Assembly: GCF_900156375.1 (NCBI RefSeq)
Contig: NZ_FTNK01000023.1
Span: 1 to 61,871 of the forward strand
DNA: 61,871 nucleotides
Reading direction: 5' to 3'
Origin: Paenibacillus macquariensis
Lineage (GTDB): Bacteria > Bacillota > Bacilli > Paenibacillales > Paenibacillaceae
In this document: positions 24,373-33,158 of the stretch, one piece after another
Position numbering within the stretch: position 1 is the first letter of the stretch
Layout: each line of letters begins with the position of its first letter
Made by a program: the position numbers and the translations under genes
The notes under the pieces: generated by a model
Databases searched by the model: none
The model's input: the letters and a program-made list of their open reading frames with translations, nothing else
What the model was told of the DNA's origin: nothing

Positions 24373-27300
24373 TTGGCAGGACATCTTGTTCAGTATGGTC
24401 GACGCACTCGGCGAAGTTATGCACGAATTAACGAAGTACTCGAAATTCCGAACCTGATTGAAATCCAACAAAAATCTTATGATTGGTTTTTGGAGGAAGG
24501 ATTACGGGAGATGTTTCACGATATTTCGCCGATCCAAGATTTCACAGGTAATTTGGTGCTGGAGTTTATTGACTACAGCCTAGGTGAACCGAAATACAAC
24601 ATTGACGATGCAAAAGAGCGTGACGTCACGTATGCGGCACCACTACGGGTTAAAGTGAGACTCATTAACAGAGAAACAGGAGAAGTCAAAGAACAGGAAG
24701 TGTTCATGGGAGACTTCCCACTAATGACGGAGACCGGTACATTTATTATTAATGGTGCAGAACGGGTAATTGTCAGCCAGTTGGTTCGCTCTCCTAGCGT
24801 CTATTTCAGCACCAAAATCGACAAAAATGGTAAACGGAATTACACAGCTACAGTAATCCCTAACCGTGGAGCATGGCTTGAACTGGAAACGGATGCGAAG
24901 GATATCATGTATGTCCGTATTGATCGCACACGTAAAATACCGGTAACTGTATTACTTCGAGCACTAGGTTTTGGTAGTGATGCTGAAATTCTTGATTTGC
25001 TTGGAAATGATGAATATATCCAGAACACATTAGATAAAGACAGCACGGATTCTACGGAAAAAGCGCTTATTGAAATTTATGAACGTCTTCGTCCGGGTGA
25101 ACCTCCAACTTTGGATAATGCCAAGAGTCTATTGGTAGCTCGATTCTTTGATCCAAAACGTTATGATCTAGCTAATGTAGGTCGTTACAAAATCAATAAA
25201 AAATTACACATTAAGAATCGCTTATTCAATCAAAAGTTGGCTCAGAATCTAGTTGATCCGGAAACGGGAGAAATCCTGGCTGAATCCGGTCAAATGGTAG
25301 ACCGTCGTTTGTTGGATGAATTGCTTCCTCATTTTGAGAATGGTGTTGGTCTCAAAACGTACCATGTAGCTAATGGAGCGTTGGACGCAGGTGAAGTTCC
25401 ACTGCAAAGCATCGATGTCTTCTCTCCAATTGAAGAAGGAAAAATCATCAAAGTGATTGCTAATGCTAATATCGATAAATCAGTTAAAAACATTACGCCA
25501 GCTGATATTATCTCATCCATCAGTTATTTCATTGATTTGCTGCATGGTGTAGGTAATACGGATGATATTGACCATCTAGGTAACCGTCGTCTGCGTTCTG
25601 TTGGTGAGTTGTTGCAAAACCAATTCCGTATTGGTCTATCGAGAATGGAACGTGTCGTTCGTGAGAGAATGTCCATTCAGGATGCGAATGTTATCACGCC
25701 ACAAGCGTTGATTAACATTAGACCAGTAATTGCATCAATTAAAGAATTCTTTGGTAGTTCTCAGTTGTCACAGTTTATGGACCAGACCAATCCACTTGGC
25801 GAATTGACGCACAAACGTCGTCTATCAGCTTTGGGACCCGGCGGTTTGACTCGTGAACGTGCTGGATTTGAAGTTCGTGATGTTCATCCAAGTCATTATG
25901 GCCGGATGTGTCCGATTGAAACACCAGAAGGCCCGAACATCGGATTGATTAACTCGTTGTCAACTTTTGCACGTGTTAATGAATATGGCTTTATTGAAGC
26001 TCCGTATCGTTGGGTAGATCCGAAGACGGGTATCGTTACGGAACAGATCGATTATCTAACTGCTGATGAAGAAGATAACTATATTGTCGCGCAAGCGAAC
26101 GCTAAGTTGACAGAAGAAAGCAAGTTTGCAGACGAAATTGTTATCGTTCGTTATAACAAACAGGCTGATAATATTCTTTCAATGCCAAGTGATCGCGTCG
26201 ATTATATGGACGTATCTCCGAAACAAGTAGTGTCGGTCGCTACGGCGCTTATTCCTTTCCTTGAGAACGATGACTCCAACCGTGCACTAATGGGATCAAA
26301 CATGCAGCGCCAAGCGGTGCCATTGCTAATTCCTAAGGCTCCATTGGTTGGTACAGGAATGGAACACAAAGCAGCGAAAGACTCTGGCGTATGTATTGTG
26401 TCCAAACATGACGGTATTATCGAAAGATCTTCAGCTAATGATATCTGGATACGCCGTGTTGAACTTGTAGATGGTAAAGAAGTGAAGGGCGATCTCGTTA
26501 AACATAAATTACACAAATTTATGCGCTCGAATCAGGGTACTTGTATTAACCAACGTCCTATCGTTAAGAGAGGCGACGTCGTGAAAGTGGGAGATATCCT
26601 AGCGGATGGACCTTCTACTGAAATGGGCGAAATTGCCTTGGGTCGTAACGTAGTCGTTGCCTTCATGACTTGGGAAGGTTACAACTATGAGGATGCGATC
26701 CTTCTAAGTGAGAAGATGGTTAAGGAAGATGTATACACTTCGATCCATATTGAAGAATATGAATCTGAAGCACGTGATACGAAACTTGGACCTGAAGAGA
26801 TTACTCGTGATATCCCTAACGTTGGGGAAGACGCACTTCGCAATCTAGATGAACGAGGCATTATCCGCATTGGTGCGGAGATTAGTGCTGGCGACATCTT
26901 AGTGGGTAAAGTAACACCTAAGGGTGTAACTGAACTGACTGCGGAGGAACGCTTGCTCCATGCTATCTTTGGTGAGAAAGCTCGTGAAGTTCGTGATACT
27001 TCTCTACGCGTTCCACATGGTAGTGATGGTATTATCGTCGATGTGAAGGTATTTACTCGTGAGAACGGTGATGAATTACCTCCAGGTGTTAACCAAATGG
27101 TTCGTGTATATATTGCACAGAAACGTAAGATCTCTGAAGGTGACAAAATGGCAGGACGCCACGGTAATAAGGGTGTCGTTGCTCGTATTTTACCAGAAGA
27201 AGATATGCCGTTCCTTCCTGATGGAACTCCAGTACAGGTCGTTCTAAACCCTCTAGGGGTACCTTCACGTATGAACGTCGGTCAATTGCTCGAAGTACAC

Positions 27301-27918
27301 TTAGGTATGGCAGCAATGCGCCTTGGTATTCACGTAGCAACACCAGTATTTGATGGTGCTAACGAGAATGATGTATTTGATACGATGGAAGAGTCAGGCA
27401 TGAATCGTAATGGTAAGACAAAATTGTATGATGGTCGTACAGGTGATATGTTCGAACGTGAAGTTACCGTCGGCGTCATGCATATGATCAAACTTGCGCA
27501 CATGGTTGATGATAAAATCCATGCTCGTTCCACAGGTCCTTACTCACTTGTTACACAACAACCGCTGGGTGGTAAAGCTCAATTCGGTGGTCAACGTTTC
27601 GGTGAGATGGAAGTTTGGGCACTTGAAGCTTATGGTGCCGCTTATACACTACAAGAAATCTTGACAGTTAAATCCGATGATGTTGTAGGTCGGGTGAAGA
27701 CTTACGAATCCATTGTTAAGGGTGAGAATGTTCCGGAACCTGGTGTTCCTGAATCATTCAAGGTTCTAATTAAAGAACTTCAATCACTAGGAATGGATGT
27801 TAAGATCCTTAGTGGTGACGAACAAGAAATCGAGATGAGAGAACTCGATGACGAGGATGAGCAGGCAGGAGATAAGCTGAGTCTCAACTTGGAAGGCGCG
27901 GAAGTCGGAGTGGAATAA
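24373..27918 (+). CDS. rpoB: DNA-directed RNA polymerase subunit beta
   Basis: Catalytic beta subunit of RNA polymerase, about 1181 residues. The N-terminus AGHLVQYGRRTRRSYARI matches relatives. The rifampicin-binding loop (SSQLSQFMDQTNPL, then THKRRLSALGPGG) carries the ordinary residues. GDKMAGRHGNKG and GGKAQFGGQRFGEMEVWALEAYGA are intact. The TTG at 24373 is preferred because GAGGGGTGAG lies ~7 nt upstream; an ATG at 24355 would add six residues but has no SD. It is followed by an 85 bp spacer with a hairpin, then rpoC. Confidence 0.96.
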   Translation: MAGHLVQYGRRTRRSYARINEVLEIPNLIEIQQKSYDWFLEEGLREMFHDISPIQDFTGNLVLEFIDYSLGEPKYNIDDAKERDVTYAAPLRVKVRLINRETGEVKEQEVFMGDFPLMTETGTFIINGAERVIVSQLVRSPSVYFSTKIDKNGKRNYTATVIPNRGAWLELETDAKDIMYVRIDRTRKIPVTVLLRALGFGSDAEILDLLGNDEYIQNTLDKDSTDSTEKALIEIYERLRPGEPPTLDNAKSLLVARFFDPKRYDLANVGRYKINKKLHIKNRLFNQKLAQNLVDPETGEILAESGQMVDRRLLDELLPHFENGVGLKTYHVANGALDAGEVPLQSIDVFSPIEEGKIIKVIANANIDKSVKNITPADIISSISYFIDLLHGVGNTDDIDHLGNRRLRSVGELLQNQFRIGLSRMERVVRERMSIQDANVITPQALINIRPVIASIKEFFGSSQLSQFMDQTNPLGELTHKRRLSALGPGGLTRERAGFEVRDVHPSHYGRMCPIETPEGPNIGLINSLSTFARVNEYGFIEAPYRWVDPKTGIVTEQIDYLTADEEDNYIVAQANAKLTEESKFADEIVIVRYNKQADNILSMPSDRVDYMDVSPKQVVSVATALIPFLENDDSNRALMGSNMQRQAVPLLIPKAPLVGTGMEHKAAKDSGVCIVSKHDGIIERSSANDIWIRRVELVDGKEVKGDLVKHKLHKFMRSNQGTCINQRPIVKRGDVVKVGDILADGPSTEMGEIALGRNVVVAFMTWEGYNYEDAILLSEKMVKEDVYTSIHIEEYESEARDTKLGPEEITRDIPNVGEDALRNLDERGIIRIGAEISAGDILVGKVTPKGVTELTAEERLLHAIFGEKAREVRDTSLRVPHGSDGIIVDVKVFTRENGDELPPGVNQMVRVYIAQKRKISEGDKMAGRHGNKGVVARILPEEDMPFLPDGTPVQVVLNPLGVPSRMNVGQLLEVHLGMAAMRLGIHVATPVFDGANENDVFDTMEESGMNRNGKTKLYDGRTGDMFEREVTVGVMHMIKLAHMVDDKIHARSTGPYSLVTQQPLGGKAQFGGQRFGEMEVWALEAYGAAYTLQEILTVKSDDVVGRVKTYESIVKGENVPEPGVPESFKVLIKELQSLGMDVKILSGDEQEIEMRELDDEDEQAGDKLSLNLEGAEVGVE

Positions 27919-27924
27919 GGTATC

Positions 27925-27961
27925 GTGATCGGCAGTAAGGGTTACCTTGCTGCCCGACTCA
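27925..27961 (+). other. rpoB-rpoC intercistronic hairpin
   Basis: GGCAGTAAGG, GTTA loop, CCTTGCTGCC (10 bp, one G-T), extended by GTGA/TCAC flanks. No T run follows, so it is more likely an mRNA processing or stability element than a terminator. Confidence 0.6.
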
Positions 27962-28003
27962 CGTCATTAAATAATATAGTACTAGATTAAGGAGGGTTGC
28001 TCC

Positions 28004-31000
28004 TTGTTGGATGTTAACAATTTTGAATACATGAAAATCGGGCTCGCTTCTCCCGAGAAGATTCGGTCATGGTCCCGCGGAGAAGTTAAAAAACCGGAAA
28101 CGATTAACTATCGTACGTTAAAACCGGAAAAAGAAGGCCTGTTCTGTGAAAAGATCTTTGGACCAACGAAAGACTGGGAATGTCATTGTGGTAAGTACAA
28201 ACGTGTCCGTTATAAAGGCGTAGTATGCGATCGTTGTGGCGTTGAAGTCACTCGTGCGAAAGTGCGTCGCGAACGTATGGGACACATTGAACTTGCTGCT
28301 CCTGTATCTCATATCTGGTATTTCAAAGGTATCCCTAGCCGTATGGGTCTGGCTTTGGATATGTCTCCAAGATCACTTGAAGAGATCATTTACTTCGCAT
28401 CTTATGTTGTAACAGATCCTGGTGAAACTCCACTAGAGAGAAAACAACTCTTGTCTGAAAAAGAATATCGTAGTTATCGTGAGAAATATGGCTACGGATT
28501 CCATGCTGGCATGGGTGCAGAAGCTGTGAAGAAACTTTTGCAGGATATCGATGTTGATAAAGAACTCGTATTCCTAAAAGAAGAACTTCGCACTGCCCAA
28601 GGTCAACGTCGTAATCGTGCGATAAAACGCCTTGAAGTCATTGAAGCATTCCGTAATTCCGGGAACAAGCCGGAATGGATGATCATGGATGTACTACCGG
28701 TTATTCCTCCAGAGCTTCGTCCGATGGTACAGTTGGATGGTGGACGTTTCGCAACGTCTGACTTGAATGACTTGTATCGCCGTGTAATTAACCGTAACAA
28801 TCGTTTGAAACGTCTATTGGATCTTGGAGCGCCTGACATTATCGTTCAGAACGAGAAACGTATGCTTCAAGAAGCAGTAGATGCTCTTATTGATAATGGA
28901 CGTCGTGGTCGTCCTGTTACGGGTCCAGGTAATCGTCCGTTGAAATCCCTCAGCCACATGCTGAAAGGTAAACAAGGACGTTTCCGTCAGAATCTACTCG
29001 GTAAACGTGTCGACTATTCTGGTCGTTCTGTTATCGTTGTTGGACCATACCTTAAGATGTATCAATGTGGTCTACCTAAGAAAATGGCACTGGAATTGTT
29101 TAAACCTTTCGTAATGAAAGAATTGGTTAATAAAGGCCTTGCCCATAACATTAAGAGTGCGAAACGCAAAGTTGAACGCGTAAGCCCTGAAGTTTGGGAT
29201 GTATTAGAAGAAGTCATTAAAGAGCATCCAGTTCTACTTAACCGCGCTCCTACGCTTCACCGTCTCGGTATCCAAGCGTTTGAACCGATCCTAGTAGAAG
29301 GTCATGCTATTCGACTTCACCCACTTGTATGTACGGCTTACAATGCCGACTTTGATGGTGACCAAATGGCTGTTCACGTTCCATTGTCTGCAGAAGCTCA
29401 GGCTGAAGCGCGTATTCTTATGTTAGCATCAGGTAACATACTGAATCCGAAAGACGGTAAACCAGTCGTAACACCATCTCAAGATATGGTTCTTGGTACG
29501 TTCTACCTCACGATGGATAATAAAGAAGAAAAAGGAACAGGAATGATCCTTCGTACAGTGAATGATGCTGTATCTGCTTATCAACGTGGAACGGCGGGTC
29601 TTCATGCGCGTGTGGCTATCCCAGTTAAAGCATTGGGTAAAACCAACTTTACAGAGAAGCAACAAAATGCGTTGTTGATTACAACTGTAGGTAAAATTAT
29701 CTTTAACGAAATCTATCCAAGCAGCTTCCCATACATTAATGAGGCGACACGTGATAACTTGTTCAACGGTACACCTGAACGTTACTTCGTGTATGAGAAA
29801 GGTGCAGATGTTCGTGCACTGATTGATAGCCTTCCAATTGCTGGGGCAGTCGGTAAGGAATATCTCGGACAGATTATTGCTCGCTGTTTCGAAACATACC
29901 ATACGACTAAAACATCGGTTATTCTTGATAAAATCAAACAACTCGGATTTACGTATTCAACACGTTCGGGGATTACAGTAGCTGTATCAGACGTTATTGT
30001 ACCTAAAGAGAAAGATGAGATTCTTCATGCATCTGATGCTAAGGTTAGCGTTGTTACGAATCAGTATCGCCGTGGTTTGATTACGAATGAAGAGCGTTAT
30101 GACCGAGTTATCGGAATTTGGTCTAAGACAAAAGATGAGATTACAGAAGTGCTTATGAAATCCATGGATCGATATAACAATATTATGCTCATGGTTGATT
30201 CTAAAGCGCGTGGTAATAAATCGCAGATCACACAGTTGGGTGGTATGCGCGGTCTGATGGCCAATCCATCAGGACGTATCATCGAGTTGCCGATCAAATC
30301 TAACTTCCGTGAAGGTCTAACGGTACTTGAGTACTTCCTATCTACTCACGGAGCGCGTAAAGGTCTTGCCGATACAGCACTACGTACAGCCGATTCAGGT
30401 TATTTAACACGTCGTCTCGTTGATGTGGCACAAGATGTTATTGTCCGCGAAGAGGATTGTGGTACCGATAAAGGCTTTAGTGTAGCGAAGATTCAAGATG
30501 GTAAAGAAGTCATTGAGGATCTGTATGACCGTATTGAAGGTCGTTATTGCTTCGAGACGGTTCGTCATCCACAGACCGGAGAGGTTATTGTTAATCGCAA
30601 TGATCTAATCGACTCTGACAAAGCAACTGCTATTGTAGAAGCAGGAGTTGAAAAACTTCAAATTCGTTCTGTACTAAGTTGCCGTGCTCGACATGGTGTA
30701 TGTAAGACTTGTTACGGTCGGAACTTGGCAACTGGTAAACATGTTGAGATTGGTGAAGCGGTTGGTATTATCGCAGCACAATCCATCGGTGAACCGGGAA
30801 CGCAGCTTACAATGCGTACCTTCCATACCGGGGGTGTTGCAGGAGACGATATCACACAAGGTTTGCCGCGTATTCAAGAGCTATTTGAGGCTCGTATACC
30901 AAAAGGGCAAGCAACAATCAGTGAAATTGATGGTGTCGTTAAAGAAATTCGTGAAACGAAAGATCGTCGTGAGATTGAAGTTCAGGGTGAAGCAGAAACC

Positions 31001-31618
31001 AAAACATATTTGGTTACTTATGGATCTCGTCTTCGTGTTAGTGAAGGCCAAGAAATTGAGGCTGGTGACGAGCTTACAGACGGTTCAATCGATCCGAAAG
31101 AAATTCTACGTATTAAGGGTATTCGCGGGGTACAGAACTACATCTTGCAGGAAGTTCAACGTGTATACCGTAACCAAGGCGTAGAAATCAACGATAAGCA
31201 TATTGAAGTTATGATTAAACAGATGCTTCGTAAGATTCGAATTGTCGATGCAGGAGAGACTACTCTTCTTCCAGGGGCATTCTCGGATATTCATGAATAT
31301 GAAGCAGCTAATAAAGTGGCTATTATTTCTGGTAAAGAACCAGCAGTTGCCAAACCAGTTCTTCTTGGTATTACGAAAGCTTCTCTTGAGACTGATTCAT
31401 TCTTGTCTGCGGCTTCTTTCCAAGAAACGACTCGTGTATTAACAGATGCTGCAATTAAGGGCAAAGTTGATAAACTTCTCGGCTTGAAAGAAAATGTAAT
31501 CATCGGTAAGTTAATACCGGCGGGTACAGGTTTGAATCGTTATCGTAGTGTGACTTACGCTGATCCAGAATTGTTGAATAAGGCGCCTAAAGTGCTGGAA
31601 CCTGTTACTGTAGAATAA
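28004..31618 (+). CDS. rpoC: DNA-directed RNA polymerase subunit beta'
   Basis: 1204 residues. The N-terminal zinc ribbon is CHCGKYKRVRYKGVVCDRC (about 60-78). The catalytic Mg site is NADFDGDQMAVH. The bridge helix and trigger loop (GEPGTQLTMRTFHTGG) are present. The start is one of two adjacent TTG codons (28004, 28007) after AAGGAGGG; 28004 gives the usual MLDVNNFEYMKIG N-terminus. Confidence 0.97.
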   Translation: MLDVNNFEYMKIGLASPEKIRSWSRGEVKKPETINYRTLKPEKEGLFCEKIFGPTKDWECHCGKYKRVRYKGVVCDRCGVEVTRAKVRRERMGHIELAAPVSHIWYFKGIPSRMGLALDMSPRSLEEIIYFASYVVTDPGETPLERKQLLSEKEYRSYREKYGYGFHAGMGAEAVKKLLQDIDVDKELVFLKEELRTAQGQRRNRAIKRLEVIEAFRNSGNKPEWMIMDVLPVIPPELRPMVQLDGGRFATSDLNDLYRRVINRNNRLKRLLDLGAPDIIVQNEKRMLQEAVDALIDNGRRGRPVTGPGNRPLKSLSHMLKGKQGRFRQNLLGKRVDYSGRSVIVVGPYLKMYQCGLPKKMALELFKPFVMKELVNKGLAHNIKSAKRKVERVSPEVWDVLEEVIKEHPVLLNRAPTLHRLGIQAFEPILVEGHAIRLHPLVCTAYNADFDGDQMAVHVPLSAEAQAEARILMLASGNILNPKDGKPVVTPSQDMVLGTFYLTMDNKEEKGTGMILRTVNDAVSAYQRGTAGLHARVAIPVKALGKTNFTEKQQNALLITTVGKIIFNEIYPSSFPYINEATRDNLFNGTPERYFVYEKGADVRALIDSLPIAGAVGKEYLGQIIARCFETYHTTKTSVILDKIKQLGFTYSTRSGITVAVSDVIVPKEKDEILHASDAKVSVVTNQYRRGLITNEERYDRVIGIWSKTKDEITEVLMKSMDRYNNIMLMVDSKARGNKSQITQLGGMRGLMANPSGRIIELPIKSNFREGLTVLEYFLSTHGARKGLADTALRTADSGYLTRRLVDVAQDVIVREEDCGTDKGFSVAKIQDGKEVIEDLYDRIEGRYCFETVRHPQTGEVIVNRNDLIDSDKATAIVEAGVEKLQIRSVLSCRARHGVCKTCYGRNLATGKHVEIGEAVGIIAAQSIGEPGTQLTMRTFHTGGVAGDDITQGLPRIQELFEARIPKGQATISEIDGVVKEIRETKDRREIEVQGEAETKTYLVTYGSRLRVSEGQEIEAGDELTDGSIDPKEILRIKGIRGVQNYILQEVQRVYRNQGVEINDKHIEVMIKQMLRKIRIVDAGETTLLPGAFSDIHEYEAANKVAIISGKEPAVAKPVLLGITKASLETDSFLSAASFQETTRVLTDAAIKGKVDKLLGLKENVIIGKLIPAGTGLNRYRSVTYADPELLNKAPKVLEPVTVE

Positions 31619-31630
31619 TTTAGATGGTTG

Positions 31631-31667
31631 CTGTGAAGTCATACGTCAAGTTCGTTCGACTTCACAG
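31631..31667 (+). other. Hairpin after rpoC
   Basis: CTGTGAAGTC pairs perfectly with GACTTCACAG across a 17 nt loop, 13 bp past the rpoC stop. No T run follows. A new promoter appears 36 bp on, so this may protect the rpoBC 3' end or be a weak terminator. Confidence 0.5.
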
Positions 31668-31702
31668 TACCACCTTCATTAATCGATAATACAACAAATG
31701 CC

Positions 31703-31731
31703 TTGACATCGATGATATGAGATGCTAATAT
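31703..31731 (+). promoter_or_regulatory. Promoter of rplGB-rpsL-rpsG-fusA-tuf
   Basis: TTGACA (31703-31708), 17 bp spacer, TAATAT (31726-31731). Confidence 0.75.
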
Positions 31732-31787
31732 ATCATAGGTGCGTGAGTAACTGCATTATTCCTGTTCTTTTGGAGGATTCGTAAAAG

Positions 31788-32039
31788 ATGTCTAATGATA
31801 AAGGATTACAGGATGCTCATGTTAGAATCGGCACCAAACAAACCATGCGTACCGTTGAGTGTGGTCAAGCTACTGAAGTATATGTAGCCTTAGATGCGGA
31901 CAACCGGCTTATTTCAAAGATTGTAGCACTGTGCGAAAAGCATAGCGTCAACATAACGTATGTGGACACCATGATTGAATTGGGCGAAGCATGCAGCATT
32001 GAGGTGGGTGCAGCAATGGCTGCTGTCATTAAACAGTAG
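31788..32039 (+). CDS. rplGB: L7Ae-family K-turn-binding ribosomal protein (YbxF-like)
   Basis: Small 83-residue member of the L7Ae/L30e family that binds kink-turn RNA. It has the alternating pattern VRIGTKQTMRTVE ... EVYVALDADNRLISKIVALCEKHSVNITYVDTMIELGEACSIEVGAA. ATG follows TGGAGG. It lies directly before rpsL, as in Bacillus. Confidence 0.9.
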   Translation: MSNDKGLQDAHVRIGTKQTMRTVECGQATEVYVALDADNRLISKIVALCEKHSVNITYVDTMIELGEACSIEVGAAMAAVIKQ

Positions 32040-32178
32040 TTGTAAGAAGTTTTTGTGAGAAAGATACAAATTCTTTTCCGCAAAGACTTTTCATTTGTCC
32101 TTTTATGAACCACCTGGGTCTGTGGGCTTGGGATGCGGTTATAGATGGACAGTAATATAGGAAGGGGGTGGCAACAAC

Positions 32179-32598
32179 ATGCCAACAATTAATCAGTTAG
32201 TTCGTAAAGGACGCCAATCTAAGATTTACAAGTCTAAATCCCCAGCATTACAAAAAGGGTATAACGCTTTGAAGCGTGAAGAGACTGGATTGAGCGCTCC
32301 ACAAAAACGTGGTGTATGTACTCGTGTAGGTACTATGACTCCACGTAAACCAAACTCCGCACTTCGTAAATATGCCCGTGTTCGTTTGACGAACCGCATT
32401 GAGGTGACTGCTTATATCCCAGGAATCGGACACAACTTGCAAGAGCACAGTGTCGTATTGGTTCGTGGAGGAAAAGTAAAAGACCTTGCAGGAGTTCGTT
32501 ATCACATCGTTCGCGGTGCTCTTGATACTGCAGGCGTTAACAACCGGATGCAAGCTCGTTCCAAGTATGGTACGAAACGTCCGAAAGTCAAAAAATAA
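32179..32598 (+). CDS. rpsL: 30S ribosomal protein S12
   Basis: Decoding-centre protein, 139 residues. The conserved loops KRGVCTRVGTMTPRKPNSALRK (K57 at the usual streptomycin-linked lysine) and GVRYHIVRGALD are wild type. The ATG follows GGAAGGGGGTGG. The 139 bp gap before it (GAACCACCTGGGTCTGTGGG) may hold a structured leader, not identified. Confidence 0.97.
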   Translation: MPTINQLVRKGRQSKIYKSKSPALQKGYNALKREETGLSAPQKRGVCTRVGTMTPRKPNSALRKYARVRLTNRIEVTAYIPGIGHNLQEHSVVLVRGGKVKDLAGVRYHIVRGALDTAGVNNRMQARSKYGTKRPKVKK

Positions 32599-32643
32599 TA
32601 GTGAATTCAATAGAATTCAATGATTTGAGAAAGGGGGATATCC

Positions 32644-33114
32644 ATGCCACGCAAGGGTCCAGTTACTAAAAGAGACGTTTTACCAGATCCGTTGTACAAT
32701 AGCAAGCTAGTTACTCGTCTAATCAACCGCATTATGTTGGATGGTAAGAGAGGTACTGCAGCGACAATTCTATATAACGCGTTCAAGCTTATTCAAGAAC
32801 GTACGGAGAAAGATCCGATGGAAGTATTTGAAGCAGCTATTAAGAACATCATGCCAGTTCTAGAAGTTAAAGCACGTCGTGTAGGGGGTTCTACCTACCA
32901 GGTACCACTAGAAGTGAAACCTGAAAGACGTACTGCTCTAGGTTTACGTTGGCTCGTGAACTACTCCCGCAACCGCGGAGAGAAGACTATGGAAGAACGT
33001 TTGGCTGCAGAAATTATTGACGCTTCTAACAACACAGGCGCTTCTGTTAAGAAACGCGAAGATACACACAAAATGGCTGAAGCAAACAAAGCGTTTGCTC
33101 ACTATCGTTGGTAG
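32644..33114 (+). CDS. rpsG: 30S ribosomal protein S7
   Basis: Primary assembly protein of the 30S head, binding 16S rRNA near the E site. 156 residues beginning PRKGPVTKRDVLPDPLYNSKLV, with the beta-hairpin VGGSTYQVPLEV. ATG follows AAAGGGGG. In str operon order rpsL-rpsG-fusA-tuf. Confidence 0.97.
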   Translation: MPRKGPVTKRDVLPDPLYNSKLVTRLINRIMLDGKRGTAATILYNAFKLIQERTEKDPMEVFEAAIKNIMPVLEVKARRVGGSTYQVPLEVKPERRTALGLRWLVNYSRNRGEKTMEERLAAEIIDASNNTGASVKKREDTHKMAEANKAFAHYRW

Positions 33115-33158
33115 AATCTATTTTAATATAACTTTGTTATTGAAGGGAGACTGTTTTT

